Shown: positions 1-7,444 of the stretch, one piece after another
How the letters are laid out: each line of letters begins with the position of its first letter
Numbering within the stretch: the first letter of the stretch is position 1
The notes under the pieces: model-generated
The model's input: the letters and a program-made list of their open reading frames with translations, nothing else
What the model was told of the DNA's origin: nothing
Databases searched by the model: none
Assembly (NCBI GenBank): GCA_934177025.1
Contig: CAKPPA010000004.1
Span: forward strand, 1-17,995
DNA from: an uncultured Clostridia bacterium
GTDB lineage: Bacteria; Bacillota; Clostridia; Christensenellales; CAG-314
Direction: 5' to 3'
Length of the DNA stretch: 17,995 bases
Position numbers and translations under genes: made by a program

Positions 1-600
1 TTTTTCGCCCTGCCACTGCGGCAGCACTTTGCCGCCCGTTGCATTGCGCAATGCGATTTCAAATTCGTTTTGTGCGATGTACGGCACCGACACTTCGACG
101 GAAATTTCCCCGCCGAACGTTTCCGCCGTGATTTTGCCAAACTGCTCCGCCGTTTTACGCACCGATGCGTACTCGCCGTACGAACAGCGACAAATGCTTG
201 CGGCGGCACGCACAAACGTGCGCTTTTCCGCCGCGCTTAACACACTGCCTGCCGTTTTGCCGTAGGCGCGCACCAGCCCGCCTCCGCCGAGTTTAATCCC
301 CCCGAAATAACGCGTTACCACAACCAGCACGTTGGTAAGCGACTGCATGCGAATCGCTTCCAAAATCGGCAATCCCGCCGTGCCGGAAGGCTCGCCGTCG
401 TCGGAAAATTTTTGCCCGAAATCGCCGTAATACGCATAGCAATGATGCGTGGCATCATAGTAGCGTTTTTTGATTTGCGACAAAAAAGCCCTTGCCTCCT
501 CCTCGCTGTCGACGCCGATTGCGCTGCCGATGAAACGGGATTTTTCCACGAGATACACAAATTCCGCTTCCGTTTTTTTCAGAGTGATAAATTTTTCCAT
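1..600 (-). CDS. yigZ: YigZ/IMPACT family protein (C-terminus cut by window edge)
   Basis: The frame is open from an ATG at 600 to the left edge (200 codons, no stop), so the last few residues are missing; the family is usually a little over 200 aa. The N-terminal UPF0029/IMPACT domain is unmistakable: KSRFIG near residue 20, ATHHCYAY near 50, FSDDGEPSGTAG near 65-76, and VTRYFGGIKLGGGGLVRAYG near 95-114. A smaller C-terminal domain follows. Relatives are linked to translation control in eukaryotes (IMPACT), but the bacterial role is not settled and no enzymatic activity can be assigned. The ATG directly follows the tyrS stop codon (zero-base spacing) and has no clear ribosome site of its own, so it is probably translated by coupling to tyrS. 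Confidence 0.96.
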   Translation of the reverse strand, partial: MEKFITLKKTEAEFVYLVEKSRFIGSAIGVDSEEEARAFLSQIKKRYYDATHHCYAYYGDFGQKFSDDGEPSGTAGLPILEAIRMQSLTNVLVVVTRYFGGIKLGGGGLVRAYGKTAGSVLSAAEKRTFVRAAASICRCSYGEYASVRKTAEQFGKITAETFGGEISVEVSVPYIAQNEFEIALRNATGGKVLPQWQGEK

Positions 601-1812
601 TTACTTCAAAATAACTTTTAAGTGGTTCTTTTTGCCTTTGTGGAGCACGAATTCCCCTTTTTCCGAAGCCTGTTGCGGAAGATCCTCGTCGAAAGAAAGA
701 ATTTTTTGCTCGTTTACGGAAACGCCGCCGCCTTCGATTAAGCGTTTTGCTTCGCCTTTACTTTTGGCAAAGCCGACTGCCACCAGCACATCCACCACTT
801 TTACGGCATCCTTCGAAATTTCCACCGACGGCATTTTTGATGCATCGTTGGAAAAACTTGCGCTGACTTGTTCGCGCACTTCGTCGGCAATTTTTTCGCC
901 GTGTACGATTTTTGTCAATTCGTAAGCCAAGCGGATTTTTGCAAGGTTCATCCGTTCGTCCTTGTAGCGCACCAATTCCGCAATTTCGTCCAACTCCAAA
1001 AACGTCAGTAATTTCAGGCATTTTTCCACGTCCGCATCGTCGATGTTACGCCAGTACTGATAAAATTCGTAAGGATTTGTTTTTTCCGGATCCAACCACA
1101 CCGCACCTTTTGCGGTTTTGCCCATTTTGATGCCTTCGGACGTGGTTAACAGCGAAAACGTCATGGCGTAAGCAGGCTTGCTTTCCTTGCGGCGAATGAG
1201 ATCCGCCCCTGCAAGAATGTTGTTCCATTGATCGTCGCCGCCTAACTGCAACTGCACGTTGTAGTTGCGATGCAAGTACAAAAAGTCGTAACTTTGCATC
1301 AGCATGTAGTTGAATTCGAAAAAGGTTAAGCCCTTTTCCAAACGTTTTTTGTAGCAATCCGCCGTCAGCATTTTGTTGACGGAAAAATAAACGCCGATTT
1401 CCCGCAGAAAATCAATATAATTTAAGTTCATCAACCAATCCGCATTGTTGACCATCAGGGCTTTTCCGTCGGAAAAGTCGATGAATTTTTGCATTTGTAC
1501 TTTGAAACAATCGCAGTTGTGTTGCACTTGTTCCCTTGTCATCACTTTACGCAAATCGCTACGACCGGAAGGATCGCCGATCATACCCGTGCCGCCGCCG
1601 ATTAATGCTACCGGACGGTGCCCCGCACGCTGCATGTGTGCCATTGCCATCAACTGCACGAAATGCCCGATGTGCAAGCTGTCCGCCGTCGGATCGAACC
1701 CGATGTAGAAACTGACGCTTTCCTCCTCCAGAAGGCGATAGAGATCCTCCTCGTACACAATCTGTTTAATAAAGCCCCTTTCCTTTAACACATCCATTAC
1801 ATTTTTTGCCAT
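601..1812 (-). CDS. tyrS: Tyrosine--tRNA ligase
   Basis: Class I aminoacyl-tRNA synthetase that charges tRNA-Tyr in the cytoplasm. The 403-aa length is normal for the bacterial enzyme. Visible motifs are the HIGH signature (HIGH, residues 47-50, within DSLHIGH), the GDDQW tyrosine-site segment near 192-196, the KMSKS-loop variant KMGKT at 229-233, and a C-terminal S4-type RNA-binding domain from about residue 338. The start at 1812 follows GAGGT about 6 bases upstream. Many Bacillota tyrS genes carry a tyrosine T-box leader. I looked for the T-box core (AGGGTGG-ACCGCG) in the 324 bp upstream and did not see it; a plain sigma-A-like promoter is there instead. It is followed without a gap by the yigZ-like gene. 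Confidence 0.98.
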   Translation of the reverse strand: MAKNVMDVLKERGFIKQIVYEEDLYRLLEEESVSFYIGFDPTADSLHIGHFVQLMAMAHMQRAGHRPVALIGGGTGMIGDPSGRSDLRKVMTREQVQHNCDCFKVQMQKFIDFSDGKALMVNNADWLMNLNYIDFLREIGVYFSVNKMLTADCYKKRLEKGLTFFEFNYMLMQSYDFLYLHRNYNVQLQLGGDDQWNNILAGADLIRRKESKPAYAMTFSLLTTSEGIKMGKTAKGAVWLDPEKTNPYEFYQYWRNIDDADVEKCLKLLTFLELDEIAELVRYKDERMNLAKIRLAYELTKIVHGEKIADEVREQVSASFSNDASKMPSVEISKDAVKVVDVLVAVGFAKSKGEAKRLIEGGGVSVNEQKILSFDEDLPQQASEKGEFVLHKGKKNHLKVILK

Positions 1813-1848
1813 AATTTACCTCGTTTTTTTTCAGAAACTATTGCCTTT

Positions 1849-1877
1849 ATACTAGCATTTTCCCTTTCTTTTGGCAA
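1849..1877 (-). promoter_or_regulatory. Promoter of tyrS-yigZ
   Basis: On the minus strand, TTGCCA (1877-1872, 5/6 to the -35 consensus) is followed by a 17-base spacer and TAGTAT (1854-1849, 4/6). A TGC directly before TAGTAT makes an extended -10. Transcription would start near 1842, giving a leader of only about 30 nt, too short for a T-box. Confidence 0.65.
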
Positions 1878-1938
1878 TAGAAAGCACGCCGAAAAAAGAA
1901 AAAGTCCTTGTTTTTCCGTAAAAACAATTTTTTTGCAT

Positions 1939-2026
1939 AAAAAAGGCGAAAACGTTTGTGTTGTTTTGTGACGCGCGTTGCCGTTTGCGGCTTGCCTCCT
2001 CAGCACTGTTCCGTTTTCGCTTTTTT
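1939..2026. terminator. Possible bidirectional terminator (long-loop inverted repeat)
   Basis: The arms GCGAAAACG (1946-1954) and CGTTTTCGC (2012-2020) are perfectly complementary. They are flanked by A6 (1939-1944) and T6 (2021-2026), which extend the stem past one bulged G. The loop is long (57 nt) and contains a smaller GCCG/CGGC stem. On the minus strand the stem is followed by CTTTTTT, as expected downstream of the ABC permease gene; on the plus strand it is followed by TTTTTT. The long loop lowers confidence. Confidence 0.4.
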
Positions 2027-2136
2027 CCTTTCCGTTCGTTTCCCTTGTTTTGAAACGCACGGTCGATTTGGTTTTGATGCTTAACTTTCCCCTCGTTGTC
2101 CCTCGTTTTGATTCGCTTTCCTTCCTTTAAAAAGGG

Positions 2137-3810
2137 TTACATTCGTTCGAAATACTCCGCACAGTGTTTTTTCAGTAGCGCACGCGCGGTAAACAAAAAC
2201 GCAACGGAAAGCACGAACGTCAAACTGAAGTACACGATTTCCAAATACTGAATGCCGGTGGTGGCTTTGACGTAAGCGGTTAAAACGGAGCCGCCGACCA
2301 AAATCGCCGTAACGATTAAAAACGCGACTAGGCTGACAAGGGAGGAAAAATTGTTTTTTAACCCCTGTTGCACCGTCAACCAATTCAGCCGAGGTTTGCG
2401 CATGTCGCAATACACCGAAAGATACACGCCCCCGCACCCGAACGTGGTGCCTAACACCACCAAAAACAGGAGTACCTCCCCGCCATACCCTGCCACGGCA
2501 AAGATGATTGCCGCCAAAAGCAAGGAAATTTCGTTAAGGCAAACGCCCAAAATAACTTTTGCGCTCACAATGGTGGTAACGTCGATCGGCAAACTTTTTA
2601 AAATGGCGACGTTTTCCCCCTCGCGCGTGAATGCGCCGTTGGCGGCAACGTTGGTGGAGGAATTCATCCAAATTAACATGGAAGCCAAGCAACAGCCAAC
2701 AAAAAACGACAAACCCTCGCCTACGATGCTCTCCTCAAACCCGCCGCTAAACACGAAAACGGCGGCGAAAATCGGCACAAACACCAGCTGCAGCAAGCAA
2801 TTGAGCGCAAGTGCCGGCGTTCGGAGAATGGTTTTTAAATCCTTTTGCACGAGTTCCTTGGTTAGCCCCGCTTGACGGAATGCGAACTCCTTACTCGCCT
2901 TGGATTGTTTTGGCGTTTCCAGCTGTTTGGAAAGGCTACGACGATAAACGGCGTTTGCAATGAGGTAAATAAGAGCGAACAGTGCCGCCTCGATGCCGAG
3001 CGTTAGGGCAAACGGCAAAAGGAAGGACACGAACGTTGTCGCAAACAAAAATTGCGCCATGATGAAATTCGGATACACCGTTTTGGCAAACGTTTGCGCC
3101 ATCTCCGCGAATTGACGCATTAATTCCTCGGGACTACCCGCCTCGATAAAATTCCCTAAATTGACAACGACCATCATGTAGCCGCCGAAAATCACAACGA
3201 ACAAAAGGATGAGCATAATGGACGAAAGCGTTGCTTTGCGGCGGAAAAACGAAACCAAGTACATAAACGGAATCGCCAAAATCGTAGCAAGTAGGAGCGG
3301 CAGGACGGGAATCAGCACCACGGCAGGCAAAAAGGACAAATAAAACGCCAACGGCGCACCCGCCCCGATGCCGTACGGAAGGAGCGTAAACAACAGTAAA
3401 ATTCCCGTGGTAATTTCCTCTACCAAGTAGGCGACCGTCAGTTTTGCGGCGAACACCGTCCCCGCTTTCATCGGGAGGTTTAGCACAATTTCCGAATCGG
3501 AAGCAAAGTACAAATTCCCCAAAATTGCCGGAATGCCGAAAAACAAGGCAACGAGCTGCACTGCCGTTAACAGCACTGTGGCAAAATTTTCCACAACGGA
3601 AGAGGCGGTCTCTGCCGCAAGGGATGCATTTACCTTCCCGAGGAGGAATAAGCCGATTGCCGTAAGGATGAGTAGCGGCAAAAACACAACGCCTAAAATC
3701 AAGTAGGTTGCCCAAGTGGACATCCCCTTTTTTCCGTTGCCCTTTTGCCCCTTCCGCACACGGAAAAATTCCTTACATAACACCGAAAACAATGCGTTAA
3801 ACTGCTTCAT
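2137..3810 (-). CDS. ABC transporter permease (putative exporter subunit)
   Basis: A 557-aa integral membrane protein with roughly a dozen hydrophobic segments. The first is near residues 32-60 and the last near 500-545. A hydrophilic stretch near residues 285-315 (QLETPKQSKASKE) splits the protein into two similar halves. The N-terminus is basic and cytoplasmic-looking (VRKGQKGNGKKG). It is the membrane partner of the ATPase encoded just upstream: the two genes overlap by 14 bp, so they are translationally coupled. Permeases of this large two-part type occur next to NatA/CcmA-like ATPases in Clostridia and are annotated only as putative ABC exporters. The substrate cannot be read from sequence. 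No periplasmic binding protein is present, which fits export. Confidence 0.88.
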   Translation of the reverse strand: MKQFNALFSVLCKEFFRVRKGQKGNGKKGMSTWATYLILGVVFLPLLILTAIGLFLLGKVNASLAAETASSVVENFATVLLTAVQLVALFFGIPAILGNLYFASDSEIVLNLPMKAGTVFAAKLTVAYLVEEITTGILLLFTLLPYGIGAGAPLAFYLSFLPAVVLIPVLPLLLATILAIPFMYLVSFFRRKATLSSIMLILLFVVIFGGYMMVVVNLGNFIEAGSPEELMRQFAEMAQTFAKTVYPNFIMAQFLFATTFVSFLLPFALTLGIEAALFALIYLIANAVYRRSLSKQLETPKQSKASKEFAFRQAGLTKELVQKDLKTILRTPALALNCLLQLVFVPIFAAVFVFSGGFEESIVGEGLSFFVGCCLASMLIWMNSSTNVAANGAFTREGENVAILKSLPIDVTTIVSAKVILGVCLNEISLLLAAIIFAVAGYGGEVLLFLVVLGTTFGCGGVYLSVYCDMRKPRLNWLTVQQGLKNNFSSLVSLVAFLIVTAILVGGSVLTAYVKATTGIQYLEIVYFSLTFVLSVAFLFTARALLKKHCAEYFERM

Positions 3811-4543
3811 CGGAATCTTCGTCCTTTGCGGTGATACGCAAAAAATATTCCTCCAAGGATTCGTTGCCGGATTTTTCCTTTAACTCGTCCATGGTGCAAA
3901 TGTCGATGAGTTTGCCCTCCTTAATGATGCCGACGCGGTCGCAAACTTTTTCCACCACGTCGATTACGTGGCTGGAAAAAAACACCGTGTTGCCTGCGTC
4001 CGCATGGCGGCGCATCAGTTGTTTTAATTCGAAGGCGGACTGCGGATCCAACCCTGTAAGCGGTTCGTCCATCACCCACAGTTTCGGATTGCTGAGGAGT
4101 GCGCCGATAATGACGATTTTTTGCCGCATGCCGTGCGAATAGGTGGAAATTTGTTCGTTGACGGCATTGTTTAATTCAAACTTTTCCAACAAGTCCTTCG
4201 CGCGTTCCGTGCGTTCCGCCACGGGCACGCCGTACACGGTGCCGATAAAATTCAAGTATTCCGCCCCTGTCAGTTTTTCGTACACCGCATGATTGTCCGG
4301 CACGTAGCCGATGCGCAGTTTTGCGTCCTGCGGGGACTTTTTGACATCGAATCCGTCGATTTCGACGGAGCCTTCGTCAATCGTCAAAATGCCCGTCAGC
4401 ATTTTGATGGTGGTGCTTTTGCCGGCACCGTTCGGTCCCAAAAAACCGAAAATTTCGCCGGATTTGACTTCCAAATTTAAGCCGTCCACCGCTTTGGTTG
4501 TGCTTTTTGCATACGTTTTCGACACGTTTTTAAAAACAAGCAT
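3797..4543 (-). CDS. ABC transporter ATP-binding protein
   Basis: A 248-aa cytoplasmic ATPase subunit with all the standard motifs: Walker A GPNGAGKST (36-44), signature YSHGMRQK (135-142), Walker B LWVMDE (155-160) with the catalytic E160, D-loop GLDP, and H-loop H192 (SSHVID). The Q-loop region reads GYVPDN, as in the NatA/CcmA-type multidrug and Na+ efflux group. It powers the permease encoded immediately downstream (14-bp overlap). AAGGGG lies about 7 bases before the ATG. Its 5' leader is largely a near copy of the end of rarA (see the repeats at 4554-4590 and 4618-4654). Substrate unknown. Confidence 0.95.
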   Translation of the reverse strand: MLVFKNVSKTYAKSTTKAVDGLNLEVKSGEIFGFLGPNGAGKSTTIKMLTGILTIDEGSVEIDGFDVKKSPQDAKLRIGYVPDNHAVYEKLTGAEYLNFIGTVYGVPVAERTERAKDLLEKFELNNAVNEQISTYSHGMRQKIVIIGALLSNPKLWVMDEPLTGLDPQSAFELKQLMRRHADAGNTVFFSSHVIDVVEKVCDRVGIIKEGKLIDICTMDELKEKSGNESLEEYFLRITAKDEDSDEAV

Positions 4544-4553
4544 AACGTTTCCC

Positions 4554-4590
4554 CTTTATGGTTTTAGCGTTTGTTCCAAGGTTTTAGTCC
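4554..4590 (-). repeat. Direct repeat copy B of the rarA 3' end
   Basis: 37 bp that match 4618-4654 with 4 mismatches, offset by exactly 64 bp. On the minus strand it runs from GGACTAAAACC to CCATAAAG, and its last bases supply part of the ribosome site of the ABC ATPase gene. Confidence 0.9.
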
Positions 4591-4594
4591 AAAA

Positions 4595-4603
4595 AGTATA
4601 TCA
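4595..4603 (-). promoter_or_regulatory. Candidate extended -10 promoter of the ABC exporter operon
   Basis: The minus strand reads TGA-TATACT (5/6 to TATAAT, with the TG of an extended -10). I see no good -35 at 16-18 bases. AGTAT-TGAT-ATACT around it forms a small inverted repeat (4595-4608). A start near 4588 would place repeat copy B as almost the whole leader of the ATPase gene. Confidence 0.4.
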
Positions 4604-4617
4604 ATACTCTAATAAAT

Positions 4618-4654
4618 CTTTGTGGTTTTAGCGTTTATCCCAAGGTTTTAGCCC
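4618..4654 (-). repeat. Direct repeat copy A, spanning the rarA stop codon
   Basis: 37 bp encoding the last residues of RarA (GLKPWDKR-stop) plus about 10 bases beyond. Copy B at 4554-4590 would read GLKPWNKR-stop in the same register. This indicates a local duplication of the gene end, or a short repeat family seeded there. Confidence 0.9.
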
Positions 4655-5935
4655 GATCCACTGCGTTTCGCATCCGCTGTCCTTCGGTTCGTAGTAATTG
4701 CGATCCTTAAGTTCGTCCGGCAAATACTGCTGTTTGCAGTAGCCGCCGTAGTCGTGCGGATAGCGATAGTCGTCAAAATGAAAATCCGTGCCCCGCGGAT
4801 GATTGCGATCCATAAGGGCGGACGGCACCGGCAAATTCGGGTACTTGGCGGCATCCGCCATGGCACGGTCGATTGCCGTTACCACCGCATTGGATTTCGG
4901 TGCGTTGCAAACGTACAAAATTGCACTTGCCAGCGGAATGCGTGCTTCCGGCATGCCGATGTTTTGCAATGCGTACATTGCCGACGTTGTCACAACCAGT
5001 GCGTTTGGATCCGCAAGCCCTACGTCCTCGCAGGAATGCACGACCAGCCGCCGTGCCAACAACATCGGATCGCATCCGGCGGAAATCAGCCGTGCAAACC
5101 AAAAGAGTGCCGCTGTGCCGTCGCTGCCGCGCAAACTTTTGCAAAAGGCGGAAATCATGTCGTAGTAATGCGTTTCGTCCACACTGAGCGATTTTTTTTG
5201 ACTGCTTTCCTCCGCCGCAGTTTTATCCACCACGATTTCGCCGTTTTCCGACGGAGGCGTGGTGAGTACCGCCAACTCCAACGAATTGAAGGCACTGCGT
5301 AAATCGCCGCCGCTGACGAACACCAAATGTTCCAAAGCCTCCGGCGTTACGCGAACGGGCAGGTTTTTGTAGCCCCGCTCGTCCGTGAGCGCACAAAGCA
5401 AGGCTTTTTGAATGTCCTCGTCCTTAAGCGGATGAAATTCGAACACTTTGCAGCGCGACACAATGGCGGGCGTCATGGACACGTAGGGATTTTCCGTCGT
5501 CGAACCGATGAACCGAATCAGTCCCTTTTCGATTGCCATTAAAACGCAATCCGACTGCGCCTTTGACCAACGGTGGCATTCGTCCAATAACAGATAGGTT
5601 TTTTCGCCATACGTGCGGAAGCGTTTTTCCGCCTCGTCGATGATGCGCTTTGCATCGGCAACCCCGCTGGAAACGGCGTTTAGTTTTTCGAAATGGCTTG
5701 CGGTGCTGTTGGCAATGATGTTTGCCAACGTCGTTTTGCCGCACCCAGGCGGCCCCCAAAAAATGCAGCTGCCGACTTTGTCCGCCTTAATTGCACGGCT
5801 GAGTAGCCCCGTCGGCGACACGAGATGCTCCTGCCCGAAAAATTCCGAAAGCGTGCGTGCGCGCATCCGTTCCGCCAACGGCGCAAGTTTTTCCGCCGCG
5901 GGAACAAACAACGATCCTTGTTGAATTTCTTTCAT
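4628..5935 (-). CDS. rarA: Replication-associated recombination protein A (RarA/MgsA), AAA+ ATPase
   Basis: A 435-aa clamp-loader-like AAA+ protein that acts at stalled replication forks. In order: an N-terminal LAERMRARTLSEFFGQEHLV segment typical of RarA/RuvB-like loaders; Walker A GPPGCGKT (61-68); Walker B LLLDECHRW (115-123), where most relatives have DEIHRF; sensor 1 GSTTENP (144-150); an arginine-finger region SRC soon after; then the tetramerisation/C-terminal region ending in LPDELKDRNYYEP. Full length for the family. The ATG at 5935 follows GAGGG by about 5 bases. It has its own promoter and a leader that is nearly all hairpin. The 3' end lies in a duplicated repeat. Confidence 0.97.
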   Translation of the reverse strand: MKEIQQGSLFVPAAEKLAPLAERMRARTLSEFFGQEHLVSPTGLLSRAIKADKVGSCIFWGPPGCGKTTLANIIANSTASHFEKLNAVSSGVADAKRIIDEAEKRFRTYGEKTYLLLDECHRWSKAQSDCVLMAIEKGLIRFIGSTTENPYVSMTPAIVSRCKVFEFHPLKDEDIQKALLCALTDERGYKNLPVRVTPEALEHLVFVSGGDLRSAFNSLELAVLTTPPSENGEIVVDKTAAEESSQKKSLSVDETHYYDMISAFCKSLRGSDGTAALFWFARLISAGCDPMLLARRLVVHSCEDVGLADPNALVVTTSAMYALQNIGMPEARIPLASAILYVCNAPKSNAVVTAIDRAMADAAKYPNLPVPSALMDRNHPRGTDFHFDDYRYPHDYGGYCKQQYLPDELKDRNYYEPKDSGCETQWIGLKPWDKR

Positions 5936-5948
5936 TTTTCCCTCGTTT

Positions 5949-5969
5949 CCGTTCGAATTTTACGAACGG
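5949..5969 (-). promoter_or_regulatory. Hairpin in the rarA 5' leader
   Basis: CCGTTCG (7 bp), 7-base loop, CGAACGG. It starts about 6 nt after the expected transcription start and ends 4 nt before the GAGGG ribosome site, so it occupies nearly the whole leader. It could stabilise the mRNA 5' end, tune initiation, or be a DNA operator; there is no T-run, so it is not a terminator. Confidence 0.5.
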
Positions 5970-5980
5970 ATTTCGACCGT

Positions 5981-6009
5981 ATTATACCATAATTCCATGC
6001 CATTGTATA
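5981..6009 (-). promoter_or_regulatory. Promoter of rarA
   Basis: The minus strand has TATAAT (5986-5981, perfect), preceded by TGG as an extended -10. TATACA (6009-6004, 4/6 to TTGACA) lies at a 17-base spacing. Expected start near 5974. Confidence 0.8.
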
Positions 6010-6109
6010 GAGGTTTTTCGTTGCGGTGTAAGGCAAGGCGTCCCCTCAAAAAAAGCGCAAAAACCGATTTTTTTTGAAACCTGTGTTACAAACGCCCTTT
6101 GAAGTAAGC

Positions 6110-6166
6110 AAAAATTTCCACAAAAAACAAAAATTTCCGACTAAAAACAAAAAATCCCCGAAAAAC
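6110..6166. repeat. Three degenerate ~19-bp A-rich tandem repeats
   Basis: Plus-strand units at 6110-6128, 6129-6148 and 6149-6166, each of the form AAAAATTTCC-(4-6 nt)-AAAAAC; the third has decayed to AAAAAATCCCC. They lie between the end of the RNase J operon and the rarA promoter. Confidence 0.65.
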
Positions 6167-6178
6167 ATCCGCAGCGTA

Positions 6179-6196
6179 CCTTTCGTTTCCGAAAGG
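6179..6196. terminator. Hairpin after the RNase J operon, possible terminator
   Basis: CCTTTCG, 4-base loop, CGAAAGG: a 7-bp perfect stem with a GAAA loop when read on the minus strand, about 35 bp after the last stop codon. The nearest T-runs are not adjacent: about 14 nt away on the minus strand and 6 nt away on the plus strand. It may therefore be a 3'-end stabiliser or only part of the termination signal. Confidence 0.4.
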
Positions 6197-6229
6197 AGGG
6201 AGTTTTTTCAGAGATTTTGACGTTAACTT

Positions 6230-7444
6230 TTACTTACTGCGGTTGATGCGGTGCAACACGTCAAAGGGTTGCAGTTCGTACGGGCAAGGCAACCAAAGGG
6301 ACTGCTGCACGAATTTTGCGTCCGTTACGCACTCGCCGTCCTCGTTTTGCATGTGTTCCGCAACAAAAGTTTTGCCGGAATTTTCGTTTGCCGCAAGGAT
6401 TTCCAGCGTGTCGCCCTCGCGGAAGCGATTGCGCTGTTCCACCAGCACTTTGCCGTTTTCCCACTTTTTGACGACTGCCAAAAATTCGCCTGCGGACATC
6501 GCTTTCGACGAAGTGCGGTTTTCCGTTTGTTCCTGCCGCTCCGGAAAACAAAAGCCCGACGTGTACGCACGATGCGGTGCGCAAAGGAGTTGTTCCTTTA
6601 ACTTCGGATCCGCTTCCTTGCCTGCGTAAAACGCATCGATGGCACGCCGATACGCATCCACGACCGTTGCCACGTAGTAAACGGTTTTCATTCGCCCTTC
6701 GATTTTGAGGGAATGTACCCCAAGGGAAAGGATTTTCGGCAAATCCGCCCACAAATTGAGATCCTTTGAATTTAAAAAATACGTGCCGTTTTCGTCCTCC
6801 TCTACAGTGAGTTCGTCCTGCCGCGACACTTCCCGCACGCGGTACTCCCAACGGCATGCCTGCACGCACTCGCCGAGGTTACTGTCGCGGCTACTGAGGT
6901 AGTTGGAAAGTAGGCACCTGCCGCTGTAGGAAATGCACATTGCGCCGTGCACGAACATTTCGAGTTCCATGTCGCTTGCTTGGGTGCGCTCGGCGATTTC
7001 GGCAATTTCCGTTAAACTTAATTCCCTTGCCAACACCGTGCGTTTGACGCCCTGTTCCGCCCAAAACAACACGTCCTCGTAGTTGACGGTGTTTGCCTGC
7101 GTGGACAAATGCACGGGAAGCGAGGAGTGTTTTTTGACCAGCCGAATGACGCCGGCATCCGACGCAATGACGGCATCCGCACCGGCTTTTTCCAGCGCGG
7201 TTAAGTAAGCCTGCAAATCCGTTAAATCGCGATTTCGTGCATAAACGTTTAGGGTGACGTACACTTTTTTGCCTAACGTGTGCGCATAAGCGCAACAAGC
7301 GGCAATTTCGTCGATTTCGAAATTATCCGCAAAAGCACGCAGTCCGTAGCGTTTGCCGCTTAAGTACACCGCGTCCGCACCGAAGTGCAATGCGGTAAAA
7401 AATTTTTCCATGTTCCCCGCAGGGGCAAGCAATTCCGCTTTCAT
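6230..7444 (-). CDS. trhP: U32 family peptidase-like tRNA hydroxylation protein (YrrO/TrhP type)
   Basis: 404 aa. It opens with LLAPAGNMEKFFTALHFGADAVYL, the N-terminal barrel start of the U32 family. The U32 signature EMFVHGAMCISYSGRC lies at 162-177, followed by GECVQAC, so C170, C177, C193 and C197 form the four-cysteine set that binds an Fe-S cluster in characterised U32 proteins. A C-terminal beta domain follows (near 330-400). TrhP/YrrO proteins are needed to make 5-hydroxyuridine at tRNA position 34 with prephenate-derived chemistry; they are not proven proteases. The 4-bp ATGA overlap with trmR, whose enzyme methylates 5-hydroxyuridine, strongly supports this role. Bacillus has two adjacent U32 genes (yrrN, yrrO); only one is present here. 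The symbol is by family and context. Confidence 0.9.
   Translation of the reverse strand: MKAELLAPAGNMEKFFTALHFGADAVYLSGKRYGLRAFADNFEIDEIAACCAYAHTLGKKVYVTLNVYARNRDLTDLQAYLTALEKAGADAVIASDAGVIRLVKKHSSLPVHLSTQANTVNYEDVLFWAEQGVKRTVLARELSLTEIAEIAERTQASDMELEMFVHGAMCISYSGRCLLSNYLSSRDSNLGECVQACRWEYRVREVSRQDELTVEEDENGTYFLNSKDLNLWADLPKILSLGVHSLKIEGRMKTVYYVATVVDAYRRAIDAFYAGKEADPKLKEQLLCAPHRAYTSGFCFPERQEQTENRTSSKAMSAGEFLAVVKKWENGKVLVEQRNRFREGDTLEILAANENSGKTFVAEHMQNEDGECVTDAKFVQQSLWLPCPYELQPFDVLHRINRSK

Larger units (their letters stand above)
1813..2136. other. Intergenic region between the ABC permease gene and tyrS
   Basis: 324 bp without a convincing gene. The minus-strand frame at 2060-1797 (87 codons) overlaps the tyrS start and promoter, has biased low-complexity composition and no family features, so I do not call it. 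The region holds the tyrS promoter and a long-range inverted repeat that may terminate the ABC operon. There is a small inner stem GCCG-CAAA-CGGC. No T-box, tRNA or riboswitch pattern was recognised. Confidence 0.7.

Noticed and set aside
1797..2060. 87-codon minus-strand frame before tyrS
   Set aside because: It overlaps the tyrS start and promoter, has low-complexity basic composition and no family features.
1813..2136. T-box riboswitch upstream of tyrS
   Set aside because: Expected from other Bacillota, but the T-box core and the paired terminator/antiterminator are absent, and the promoter lies only about 30 nt before the ATG.
3134..3715. 193-codon minus-strand frame inside the ABC permease gene
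   Set aside because: It is an alternate frame of a well-supported membrane protein, and its product is Cys/Arg-rich with no recognisable motif.
4754..5302. 182-codon plus-strand frame opposite rarA
   Set aside because: Antisense shadow of a conserved AAA+ gene; Cys/His/Arg-rich product with no family features.
6179..6196. Clean intrinsic terminator for the RNase J operon
   Set aside because: The stem is good, but no T-run is directly adjacent on the minus strand, so it is listed only as a low-confidence terminator.
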